64,000 nucleotides of DNA from Mesodorylaimus sp. YZB2_4 (Eukaryota > Nematoda > Enoplea > Dorylaimida > Dorylaimidae). The stretch spans positions 1 through 64,000 of the forward strand of contig JASANH010001184.1 in NCBI GenBank assembly GCA_030248295.1. Reading direction: 5' to 3'. Shown here piece by piece: positions 12,192-20,749 of this stretch (within the stretch, counting starts at the first letter, position 1; every line of letters starts with the position of its first letter). The notes beneath the pieces are model-generated. The model was not told the origin of the DNA, ran no database searches, and saw only the letters and a program-made list of their open reading frames with translations. A program made the translations under genes and the position numbers.

Positions 12192-13495
12192 ATGAAGCGT
12201 TTCATCGATTCCCATTCTATAGCAAGCACTAAGAGTGAATTGGATTTATTTTCTATTCCGGCAACTCAGGTGGCTATTAAACGTTCATTTTGTGATGTTA
12301 TCCACACAAGCAATCCAGTCACCAATGACCTTATGAATTTCGTATTCCCGCTGATTCGAATTTTGTGCATTTGTGTAAACACTATGTTTATTTCCAACTG
12401 CGAATTGTCAGAGCTGACGGTGCTGCTGTTGGGGCGAATGATCCGAGGGTGGCACCCATAAACGCCATAGGTAAAACATTTTTCAAACAGGCTAAACTGT
12501 ATTTGAATTCCAAACTGATTTACGACAGCGGCGATAATTATCACTTGCGCGCCAACTTGGAAATTGAATTGAATTATGGTTCTGACGCGAAATCATCCTT
12601 TCTAAGCTCTGCTTTGTACGCCAAAGAAGCTGGTGCCAATGCTATTGTGAATTCTGAAAATAACCGTGGTTTTGACGAAAGGGCTGATCGGTTCGCAAAC
12701 AGTCAGTGGGTCGAAGTTATGGCCTCACTGCACGTAGACCTCATGAATCAGGAGCGCCTGCTATTGCCTCACACGGACGTCCGAATTAAGATGCACACAA
12801 ACATTGACCCATTGCTCTTGATGTGCTTTCAAGCTAACCCTCCGGTCTCTAAACTGTAAGCACGAGGAATCAAGATGATGATTCAAAAAGCGGAGGTGTT
12901 GGAAAGCGTGTGTCTGGCTTTTAAACCACATTTTCACAATACACTGCCAAGTACCTACCCATTGCGACGAGCCGCTGTCACCAGCTTACACGTGACTCAG
13001 CAAAGGCGAGTCACACCTACTAACAACATTTTTCAAGGCCAGATGCCATGCCGAATGATCATTTGCTGCTGCGATCAGGATGCTTATCATGGCACTATAA
13101 ATAAAAGTCCATTTGTGTTTCAACCATACGCCATTCAGACGATAAAAGTTACAACTGGCGGACAAACATTCCCCGCTCATCCATTCCGCTTGGATTTCAA
13201 CAATCATCATTTCCTGCAAGCATACACTCAACTGTTTCAAGCATTGGGCCTAGCTAATGACAATTGTGGAAATGCCATAACACGCGGGGACTTTGAAACT
13301 TCGCACTGCTTTTTTGCATTCGATTTAACCTCTGACTCGGATGACAGTGGACACCGGGATACCATTAAAGAAGGCACCACCTCAGTCGAGATTCAGTTTG
13401 GTCAGAACTTGCCTGCTGGCGGGGTTCAAGTTATAGTGCACGCCGAGTTTGATAATTTGTTGTCAATCGACCGAAATCGCGTGGCCCATTTTTAA
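12192..13495 (+). pseudogene. Polinton/adintovirus-type major capsid protein, two breaks
   Basis: A capsid-type gene of Polinton (Maverick) elements, related to the family often annotated in animals as 'F54H12.2-like'. The protein class forms the double jelly-roll shell of the predicted virion. Seen here: an N-terminal segment beginning MKRFIDSHS with SELDLFSIPATQV; a middle segment containing FFKQAKLYLNSKLI and the ANLEIELNYGSDAKSSFL block; and a C-terminal segment ending EFDNLLSIDRNRVAHF. The length, about 430 codons, is near complete. It is broken twice: a frame change near 12330, and an in-frame TAA at 12857-12859 after which the same frame continues to 13495. It lies in line with the basic protein upstream and the protease 16 bp downstream, all on the plus strand. 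The element's polymerase, integrase and packaging ATPase were not found, so this is a partial relic. Confidence 0.75.
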
Positions 13496-13510
13496 TTACA
13501 CGGCTTGAAC

Positions 13511-14050
13511 ATGGATACTGTGGAGCTGACATACATTCTGGGCAAAGACCCTTTCACGAAACCGAACTTTGTCGAAGTTTTCTCTGCTGATCACCTGAAG
13601 TCTCTCACTGTAAAGACACGCCCCGCCTGTTTGGTCGTCAATTCTGACCCTGGTTGGAAACCGGGCGCACATTGCCTGGCAATTTTTATTACGCACAACG
13701 GCCAATCAGAATTTTTCGATTTTTATAGACAGTATCCACGCAATTACCTAATGGTATACGAATTTTTGAAGCAACAGGATGAATTTTGCAAACTGAAAAA
13801 CAGTCAATGGCAAGGCCCGTCGTCAAGCACTTGCGGACAATTTTGCTTGTATTTCTTGTTGTGGAGATGTAGAGATGTCAGTTTTGAAAAAATCATGCAT
13901 GAGTTCAGTAATAACCAAGATACAAATGATTTTCTGGTTACTACTTTTGTAAATGGATTCTTTGATAAGATTACTTGTGTGTATGATGTCGATTATGTTG
14001 TCAACCAGTGCTGCAAGGCTAGACTTTGTTTGCATGGTCATCAACCCTAA
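13511..14050 (+). CDS. Adenain-like cysteine protease of Polinton type (PRO)
   Basis: An uninterrupted 179-residue protein starting at the ATG at 13511. The fold class is that of the adenovirus maturation protease, used by Polintons and adintoviruses to process capsid-associated proteins. Visible catalytic features, in order: His in KPGAHCLAIFI (about residue 56), an acidic residue in SEFFDFY (about 70-75) and the nucleophile Cys in SSTCGQFCLYFLLW (about residue 105). Length fits the family. It directly follows the capsid gene, which supports the assignment. Unlike its two neighbours it shows no break. The tail is Cys-rich (NQCCKARLC). Whether it is still expressed is unknown; an intact frame in an otherwise decayed cassette may be chance or a recent loss of the neighbours. 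Confidence 0.8.
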   Translation: MDTVELTYILGKDPFTKPNFVEVFSADHLKSLTVKTRPACLVVNSDPGWKPGAHCLAIFITHNGQSEFFDFYRQYPRNYLMVYEFLKQQDEFCKLKNSQWQGPSSSTCGQFCLYFLLWRCRDVSFEKIMHEFSNNQDTNDFLVTTFVNGFFDKITCVYDVDYVVNQCCKARLCLHGHQP

Positions 14051-14339
14051 TAAACATGAATAACTTGAACATTCATCCTGTGAATAAAGTGTACCTAGTA
14101 CTTATTCCATATGATCAAATTCAAAAACGCAAGCACAAGCACGAAATTGCGGGATCACATCATGCAAAGTCGTGCAGAGCAGAACTAAAATCAAATCAAA
14201 AAAACTCCAAAAATTGAATCGAACGAATGCATGCCATAAAACAAACGTGGAAATAAAGCGATGAAAATAAGGCGCATTTCAAACCAAAAATCAGAGTACA
14301 ATGCGAACGAAGCCGAAAAAAGAAGCTTATTTAATAAGC
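14051..14339. other. Intergenic spacer between convergent genes
   Basis: Separates the protease and the convergent F-box/LRR-like frame. It holds an AATAAA-type signal on the plus strand near 14252, and a palindrome (aagcttatttaataagctt) at 14321-14339 immediately beyond the minus-strand stop codon. Otherwise nothing. Confidence 0.4.
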
Positions 14340-15326
14340 TTACTCGTTTTCTTCTTCTTGATCCCAACCATCGGCTACGGCATCCTCAATCGCCATGATA
14401 TGATACTCCTCCGCATCGAGCAGTTCATTAAAGTCGTCATCGTCCAACTCGGATTCGCTTGAATCATACTCAGCTTCCAACACGACCACAAGACCCTGGT
14501 GAAATTTCACCATCATGCAGATGTTAGCAGGATGGTGATGGAGTTGAAATTCCATGTTCGATAGGTCAGGGTAGACACTGCCGAACGTATTGATTTTGAG
14601 AACTAGTCCCCGGCCGGCTTGTTGGGCGTTGCTTTGGGTGATCAACTGGCCTGTGATACCATAGCAGTTGATCAGTTGCAGAGTTCGAATGTTCGGATTG
14701 TCGGCGATAAAGTTGGCGATAGCGACGTTGCCGAGCATGGTACAGCTGAGGGTAACATCCGTAATCGTTGATGGTAAAAAATGAGCCAGACCAGAGGCAG
14801 TTCGATTGAGGACGAGTGTCGAGCACTGCGAAAAGTGTTGAAGCAGTGGCATAACGTCGAAATTAGTCAGTAGTTGACCACGAATGGCGAGTCTCGCGGT
14901 GCTCTGATTGGTTCGGGTCAGAAGGACTTCTTGAATGGCAGGCGGCGGCTCATTGTGGATGGCAATACCTTTAGTCGACATCCTCGCCAACAACCGTCGA
15001 AGAGCGTGACTGGCTACCTCCGCTGCCGCCGGCCTATAGTTCAAAACGATACAGGTGATGGGTATCGGTTGATTCCAAAAATTAATAGCCTGGATTTGCC
15101 CCCGTCGCTTGTAGATTTCGTTTTTTAACTGGAACACCCCCATAGCGCAAACCAGACAAGCTGGAAATGCACAGATTCCACGATTTCAGTTGACCAAATA
15201 AGTTGGGGTGGAGCCAATTGCAAAGCATCGCTGATACGTTTTGACGCACGTTCCAGACGAAGGCGAAGTAACAGACAAGTACTGCATAATCAGCAGTATC
15301 AATTCGACGGGGTGTTGGTCGATCAT
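14340..15326 (-). pseudogene. F-box/LRR-like protein with one in-frame stop
   Basis: Read on the minus strand from the ATG at 15326, the frame begins MIDQHPVELILLIMQYLS, which resembles the first helices of an F-box. It meets TGA at 15186-15188, then continues in the same frame for 281 codons to 14340. The continuing part has leucine-rich-repeat-like spacing (for example STLVLNRTASGLAHFLPSTI, then TDVTLSCTMLGNVAIANFI, then NIRTLQLINCYGITG) and a very acidic tail (SSESELDDDDFNELLDAEE). F-box proteins with LRRs recruit substrates to SCF ubiquitin ligases. Alternatively the real start may be the ATG at 15143, which would give an intact 267-residue LRR-like protein with no F-box. It converges on the capsid cassette 290 bp away and could be cargo or a host gene. 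F-box assignment is tentative. Confidence 0.45.
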
Positions 15327-16016
15327 TTTTTAAGAAAATCACCGAGTCTACCGAAATGAGGAAGAGAGAGAGAGAGAGCTCCTTAAATAGGGTCTTCGCT
15401 CGGCTACCTCTGGATGTTTCCCCATCTAAGTCTCATCTTCCCATAACGGTCCTTAGCTGATAAGTTGGCGCCTGTTAGATATTTTGGACTGTCTCCTATT
15501 TCAAATTCTGCGCTGTTTGATAGCTGGATTGTTTCCAATTACGCCAAGTATGTGCAATCAACATGTCCTAAAGTCTGCTCCCAGACTTTTTTTACTTTGC
15601 TGGCTATTTGGGGGGGGGGGGGGGGGTAAGCATGAGCTGATGCTCTGAACGATAAATACCCAACTTTCTTAGTCCAGTATTCCCATTGCTGGTCCGACCG
15701 TACAGTTTTTGTTCCCATTATGGTCACCTATGTATGTACGGTTCTCTGAATCATGGTGCTTTGCCAAGACGGCTTGGTAGCGTGTACCAGCTACCGCCAA
15801 CCACCTTCTTCTTTGTATATGTCTAGGTTATGTTTCTAGCAAAGCTTGTGTGTAGATGCCACACAAGCTGGCTTCATTCCGTATGCGTGGTGTGGTTTTC
15901 CTGGCTTGGGAAAGGGAGGGAGGAAAAAGTAGGCGGAGTCGACTGTCTGGAAAACGGGGGCAGTCTGGGTATACATTACAATGGCCTACCTATGTTCCAT
16001 ACAAGAATATATTCTG
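15327..16016. other. No gene; G17 homopolymer
   Basis: Non-coding. Contains a GA run (agagagagagagag) near 15366-15380 and an uninterrupted run of 17 G at 15610-15626. Nothing else recognised. Confidence 0.5.
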
Positions 16017-16146
16017 TACAGGGGTATGTTTTGTATAGGGGTATGTTTTGTACAGGGGTATGTTTTGTATAGGGGTATGTTTTGTATTGGGGTATGTTTT
16101 GTACAGGGGTATGTATTGTACAGGGGTATGTTTTGTATAGGGGTAT
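16017..16146. repeat. 17-bp minisatellite, about 7.5 copies
   Basis: Tandem copies of ggggtatgttttgtata/c, with unit starts at 16021, 16038, 16055, 16072, 16089, 16106, 16123 and 16140. Variation is mostly at the tata/taca positions and one gtattgtaca copy. The apparent repetitive frames on both strands across it are products of the tandem array, not genes. There are no unique spacers, so it is not a CRISPR array. Confidence 0.9.
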
Positions 16147-16397
16147 CTTATATCGTTGCCCATACTTATATCACTGCACCCCAAAGAGACCTGGATAACT
16201 ACTGCGAATGTAGGAAATGTTTATTGGTGATTTTACTTACGGGTATATGCTGAAATTTTTAACTTTGTATCGAAAACCGAGATTGTTGAAGGACGATTTC
16301 AAGCGGGAATGAAATTATTGGTGTTTCGGAGTGTAGGCATTTTTGATTTTTGAAATTGAGAAAAGTTTTAGTGGAAACCTGCCAATAAAGCAAGACT

Positions 16398-17053
16398 CCC
16401 ACTAGAAAAGGTCCATAAAAAGGACCAAGGCCTAGGGCTCAGGAATAGAGAACACGAAGCTGCCACCAAAAAAAACCATGCGAAAAATTTCCCCTCTCCA
16501 TGAGCTTCTCTATTCCTAAGCCCTGACAAATGGTAGCATTGTGCGTAGCTGCGGGAATGCTGGAGCTTCGTGGAATGTGGTCACTACAGTTAGGTTCCAT
16601 AATGTGAAATGGCCATAGCACAAAAAGCCTGATGTTTGACGCAATGGCTGCGCGACACAGTCGTTGGCGCAGTTGGCATAGGATTCATTGACATACAGTT
16701 TGCAATCCTAGCATGCCTAGAGTTCACATAACGGTTTGTCCATTTATCGAATGCACAGTTTACTCAAAACACCGGGCAAAATACTGTGCCTCTACTGGAA
16801 CAAGCGCATAACGCCGCAATGTAATGACTGGGACCATGCAAGCAATGCAGCAAATGCTTCTATGCATTATAAGTCGGCACGCAATATATTGCCCACCGTA
16901 TATCTTAGGCGAACGAATGTCCGGGCTTACGATTAGAAATAGAGGAGCTCGTGGAGAGGGGAAATTTTTCGCATGGTTTTTTTTGTGGCAGCTTTGTGTT
17001 CTCTAATCCTAAGCCTTAGGCCTTGGTCCTTTTTTTGGACCTTTTTTAGTGGG
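16398..17053. mobile_element. 656-bp non-autonomous element with 117-bp TIRs
   Basis: Left arm 16398-16515 and right arm 16937-17053 are inverted copies with only scattered differences. Both begin CCCACTA and share aggaccaaggcct, agagaacac and the block aaccatgcgaaaaatttccc. The 420-bp interior has no transposase-like frame. The long inverted repeats and lack of coding capacity identify a non-autonomous DNA transposon. The superfamily cannot be assigned; no clear target-site duplication is visible. Its right end sits inside, or exactly at the end of, the minus-strand frame 17046-17372. Confidence 0.75.
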
Positions 17054-17372
17054 ATATGGAGTACAACTCGTCGTCCTGGTTGTTGACATCCTTTGCGGCG
17101 GTGGTGGTCGGGGAAGCGGCGGTGGTCGGAGCGAGGTAGCCGCGACCATTGGTCTCGCCGGGCCTAGAAAGCAGAATCGGGTTGGTGAGGATGACAGGGA
17201 ACGCATTGGATAACAAAATCTGACTTACAGTACTCGAAAGGGCATTCTGGAGGACATTTTCGACGCAAGCACAAAGGGCAGGTGTTACGCCAAGTGCGTG
17301 CGTCAACTCGGGAAACAGCGATCCGAGTTTGACAGGGCGGCACTTGATGATCGTGACTGCCCTAAAATCCAT
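17046..17372 (-). CDS. Unknown ORF ending at a transposon boundary
   Basis: A minus-strand frame from the ATG at 17372, beginning MDFRAVTIIKCRPVKLG. It is moderately hydrophobic with three Cys in the first half, then a Thr/Ala/Pro-rich tail (APTTAASPTTTAAKDV). No known family. The last codons come from the end of the adjacent inverted-repeat element, so the original 3' end has been displaced or truncated by that insertion. It could be an exon of a host gene. Expression is unproven. Confidence 0.25.
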   Translation of the reverse strand: MDFRAVTIIKCRPVKLGSLFPELTHALGVTPALCACVENVLQNALSSTVSQILLSNAFPVILTNPILLSRPGETNGRGYLAPTTAASPTTTAAKDVNNQDDELYSISH

Positions 17373-17439
17373 TGTGGCCACTGTCGAGTGACAATGGATG
17401 GCCAATAAATCGGAGAGCCCCAGGCTGCCCTTGCACACT

Positions 17440-18056
17440 GCGAGTGTATGTATTTTATTTTTATTTTTGCTATTTTACCTCAGCCAAGCACTTTCCAGTG
17501 CACTTAAACGGCGGGTACACAGAAACATAAAGATTAACGTCCAAAGAACAAAGAAGAAAATAAAACTAAAACTTGGTCACCGAAACATGTTGTTTGAATT
17601 TAGAAAACGACCCTATCACAATATCATATGGTAACGTTTTCTCATCTCTATTCCACAAGTTCTTGATCACCGAATATTCAAAACTTTGCCGATATGCCGA
17701 TTTCCAGAGTCCAGGCACAATGAGGTGATGTGGCTGTTTGTTACGCAAACTTCGCCTTGACCCCTCACCGCCCAGACCTCTAGCGCCGTCGTTAGCAAAA
17801 TCCACCTCCAAATATGCTTAAACGACGATTGGATAGCTGCGATGCCATTGTAAAACTTGAAAAACTGATGTAGCTTTGCATGTCACGACGCACGGACGAG
17901 CACTCCAACAGGCGATAACTGGTCTACGGCGTGCGCCGTCGTTGGATGCTCTTGCGGCGTTTTTTGAGCTCGCTCAGATCGCGAGGGGCAGCGGTGAAAA
18001 CCAAAACAGAAAAAAAAAAAAAAAAAAAACAAAACAAAAAAAAAAAAAAAAAAAAC

Positions 18057-18103
<47 letters not shown>

Positions 18104-18639
18104 ATGTATCATCGGCACACTCGCATTCGCCGCGGATGTTAGCGGCGCCGACCAAAACAAAAGAAAATAACTTCAGCGAGCATTTTCGGGTTTGACTGTT
18201 TTTCCTGAAAATCCAAACGCAAATGACGACGAGCTTGGTCGGCTTTTTCTGCACTGCTATCACGCCCAGGGCTGGCGATGTACGGGTGGTCGCCAGACTG
18301 GCGCCGTCTAATGGCCGAAGCTTCCCTAAAAACCTCTGCAAGGGACTCACACAGCCAGCAATTTTGGGCTGATATTATCGCTGAAAGATTTTGTGCCAGA
18401 GCTTTGGATTGAGGAAGCGATTCTTCAAAAAGTTTACGGAAATTTTTGTTAATGTCGGATTCAACAAAATTCTTCTGGGCCTTATTGTTTTTTGAATCAA
18501 TATATATATGAAACACTTACCTACTTTGCGCCAAAACATCTTTTGGCGGGCAAAGTTGGATCCAACGCCTTGGGTTCTTTCCAAAATTTATTTTCAATCA
18601 CCAACTATAATTTTTAGAAATAGTTTTTACGTCAATCAA
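17440..18639. other. Non-coding with long interrupted poly-A tract
   Basis: 18011-18100 is almost pure A (about 80 of 90 positions) broken by a few C. The Lys-rich or Phe-rich translations across it are artefacts. The tract may be the tail of a plus-strand retroposed sequence, but nothing recognisable precedes it. A minus-strand frame at 18139-18516 is unassigned. Confidence 0.45.
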
Positions 18640-19415
18640 AATGTTTCTCCACAGTTTTCGGAAGGGCATGAAGCGGTGCGGCTATCGTTGCAAAGTTTTT
18701 TGATTATCGGCGATAATAAGGGGCTAGAACTACGTAGCTCAGACACATTTGAGGGCTCGCGATAGTTGACCACAGATGAAACCTTTCGGGGATCAGTTTT
18801 AAGACCGTTCGGAGTGACGATGTAGCCAAGAAAGGGAAGTTCTGGGGGTAGGAACTGGCAATTCCGAAAGTTTGCTTTCATGTTAGCTTTTTTGAGACGG
18901 GCAAAAGCTTCTTCGAGATGAAAAAAGATCCTCCTAGGTTCGGGATGCGATGAGACAATCATCAAGATGATTGAATAGGTTGGACCAAAGCGTGAGAGGG
19001 GAGGACGTGGAAAGTGTTTGAAACATGTGATTAGTCAATATGATTTTCATGGCTCGATGATAGGAGCTTGGGGCGGTACTGACACCTAAAGGCATGCGCG
19101 TATAAGTGTATAATCCTTGGGAGATAGTGAAGGCAGGTTTATCCTGATCGTGCCGGGATACTGTGAGTTGATGGTAGCCGCTAGCCATATCTAAGCTACT
19201 GAAGTATTTGGCCTTGCCGAGGCTTTACAATATATCATCGATATGGGGTTGGCGGTATTGGTCAGGTTTTAAGAGCAAGTTAAGCTTACGATAGTCAATG
19301 ACTAAACGCCAGCTGCTTTGTTCTCTCTTTTTGACTAAGAGACATGGGCGGGCCCAGGCGGACGTGGGGGGACGGATTAACCCTGCCTTGAGAAGCTCAT
19401 TAATTGCTCACGCTG
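18640..19415 (-). pseudogene. Ty3/Gypsy reverse transcriptase fragment
   Basis: Minus-strand RT of a Ty3/Gypsy LTR retrotransposon. In order from 19415: the LL.KPDQYRQPHIDD region (about 19260), the first catalytic block SSLDMASGYHQL (about 19190), PLGVSTAPSSYHRAM, an HLDD motif (about 18965, where YxDD is expected), and the FLGYIVTPNGLKTDPRK segment (about 18790). It is broken by an in-frame stop near 19225 and a frame change near 18960. The first Tyr of the YxDD motif is His. RNase H and integrase do not follow, so the 3' half is missing. Upstream on the same strand lie matching protease-RT linker sequence and an RGG-rich ORF. Confidence 0.8.
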
Positions 19416-19649
19416 TGAAAAAGGCATGCGATAAGGTTGGGAGCGAATGGGTTTGTGGCCACCAGTATCGATCGTGAATTAGGAGACAGTACAATGGCCA
19501 AGGTCATAGCCGTGTTAGAAGAACACGTCTTTGTTCTTGCGCAAGAGATCATGGAGTTGAGTGGCCTGATGAGTTGGAAGCTCCTTCCTAACCTCCCGCA
19601 ACTGGTCTTCAGAGGGGATGGACAAAGACGCTGTCGTGAAAGGGGTGGT

Positions 19650-19945
19650 CATAGTGGGCTTAGTGACGATGGTGCAGTTTCTTCAGGTTCTGCTAATCGA
19701 CCAAGGGTGGTTTCAGCATACAGAACGATGGGATAGTCGGTCGGGTTGTAGGGTACGACTATGACTTTGCCTCCAGGATAAAGTTGGGAGATTGTGGGGG
19801 TCAGGAGTAGTAAGCGGCGCTCGTAAAAGGTTTCGTCAGGTTAAAATAGCACTTCGCTTGGGCGGAATGGAATGCCTCGTGTATGCACTAGAAAGCGAAT
19901 GAAACTATCAGGATCGACGATGACATTATTGGGAGAATCCATGGG
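19650..19945 (-). pseudogene. Gypsy pol segment between protease and RT
   Basis: From 19940 the minus strand reads MDSPNNVIVDPDSFIRFLVH, then a block with LLLLTPTISQLYPGGKVIVV and PYNPTDYPIVLYAETTLGRL. This pattern (a beta-rich segment giving valued, 'used-as-adornment' Asn-Pro-Thr and ending in a GRL/E motif) is typical of the region between the aspartic protease and RT in animal Gypsy elements. There is one in-frame TAA near 19840. It lies upstream of the RT fragment in the correct order. The protease active site itself was not located. Confidence 0.45.
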
Positions 19946-20239
19946 CGCGCGGTAGCGTCCCCTATGTAGTACATGTGCCACACCAACAACAGCCCGATGT
20001 CATAAGGCAATGAAATTCTGTTTCTCAGCGTAACTTCACACTAGATTAAGGTCTTTCGAAGGAATTTCCAAAATCTCTATCGGTTCGGGATCCACTCTTA
20101 CCAGGCCTGCGAGGGCGAAAATCCCGACCTGGTAATACCCATAAACTGACATCCACATACTTCGTACCCAGATCAAATAAAAAGCACACCAGGAATCACC
20201 TTATACTATCATTATTGTTGCTTAATTGCTGGGTTCTCT

Positions 20240-20701
20240 TTATAAGTTATGGCTGGCTGCTGCTCTTGTTGAGTAATCAATCGGCTGCTGTTGGTCGACA
20301 GTTGGCTGTTCCTGCTGAGGGTCGCCACGGCCTCCACCACTATCGACGTTTCCGTGATCGAATCCATCAACAAATCTACGACTACGCCCTTGGCCGCCAC
20401 GATAACTTCGACGAACGCGGCCACGTCCTCGGCCACCAGAACCATGGCCAGCACCGAAACCACGGCCGCCACCAAAGCAGCGACCAGCACTGAATCCACG
20501 GACGCCACCACCAAATCCACGAACACCACCAGAACCGCGTCCATGTCCTCGTAAGCCCTGACCTTGAAAACCCGCAGTATCGACGAAGACTATCAGGGGC
20601 TGCGATGGCTGCTGCTGCTGTTGTACTGGCACTGAAATAGGCTGCACCGGAGTAGGGGCATACACGTTTTGACTAATTGGAATAGCGTAAGTGAAGGCCA
20701 T
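20240..20701 (-). CDS. RGG/Gly-rich protein, possible Gypsy gag
   Basis: An intact minus-strand frame of 153 residues from the ATG at 20701. The N-terminus is MAFTYAIPISQNVYAPTPVQ, followed by a Gln run (QQQQQ). The centre (residues about 50-105) is built of Arg-Gly and Phe-Gly repeats (for example GVRGFGGGVRGFSAG), then a Gln/Asp-rich tail. RGG boxes bind RNA. Because it precedes the pol fragments on the same strand by about 300 bp, it may be the gag of the same Gypsy element. It could equally be a host RGG protein. There is no CCHC zinc knuckle. The repeats make a chance frame unlikely. Confidence 0.4.
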   Translation of the reverse strand: MAFTYAIPISQNVYAPTPVQPISVPVQQQQQPSQPLIVFVDTAGFQGQGLRGHGRGSGGVRGFGGGVRGFSAGRCFGGGRGFGAGHGSGGRGRGRVRRSYRGGQGRSRRFVDGFDHGNVDSGGGRGDPQQEQPTVDQQQPIDYSTRAAASHNL

Positions 20702-20749
20702 TTTAAAATTTTTATGAAACCGACTTGTCTGAAAGAGCGACCAGGACAA

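Noticed and set aside
16017..16146. Possible CRISPR array
   Set aside because: Units are contiguous 17-mers without spacers; the genome is eukaryotic.
15981..16253. Repetitive ORFs with a CFVQGYVLYRG-like pattern
   Set aside because: Products of the 17-bp minisatellite; all frames stay open because the unit has no stop in them.
17876..18170. Lys-rich and Phe-rich ORFs over the 18-kb region
   Set aside because: They are translations of a 90-bp near-pure A tract and cannot be taken as proteins.
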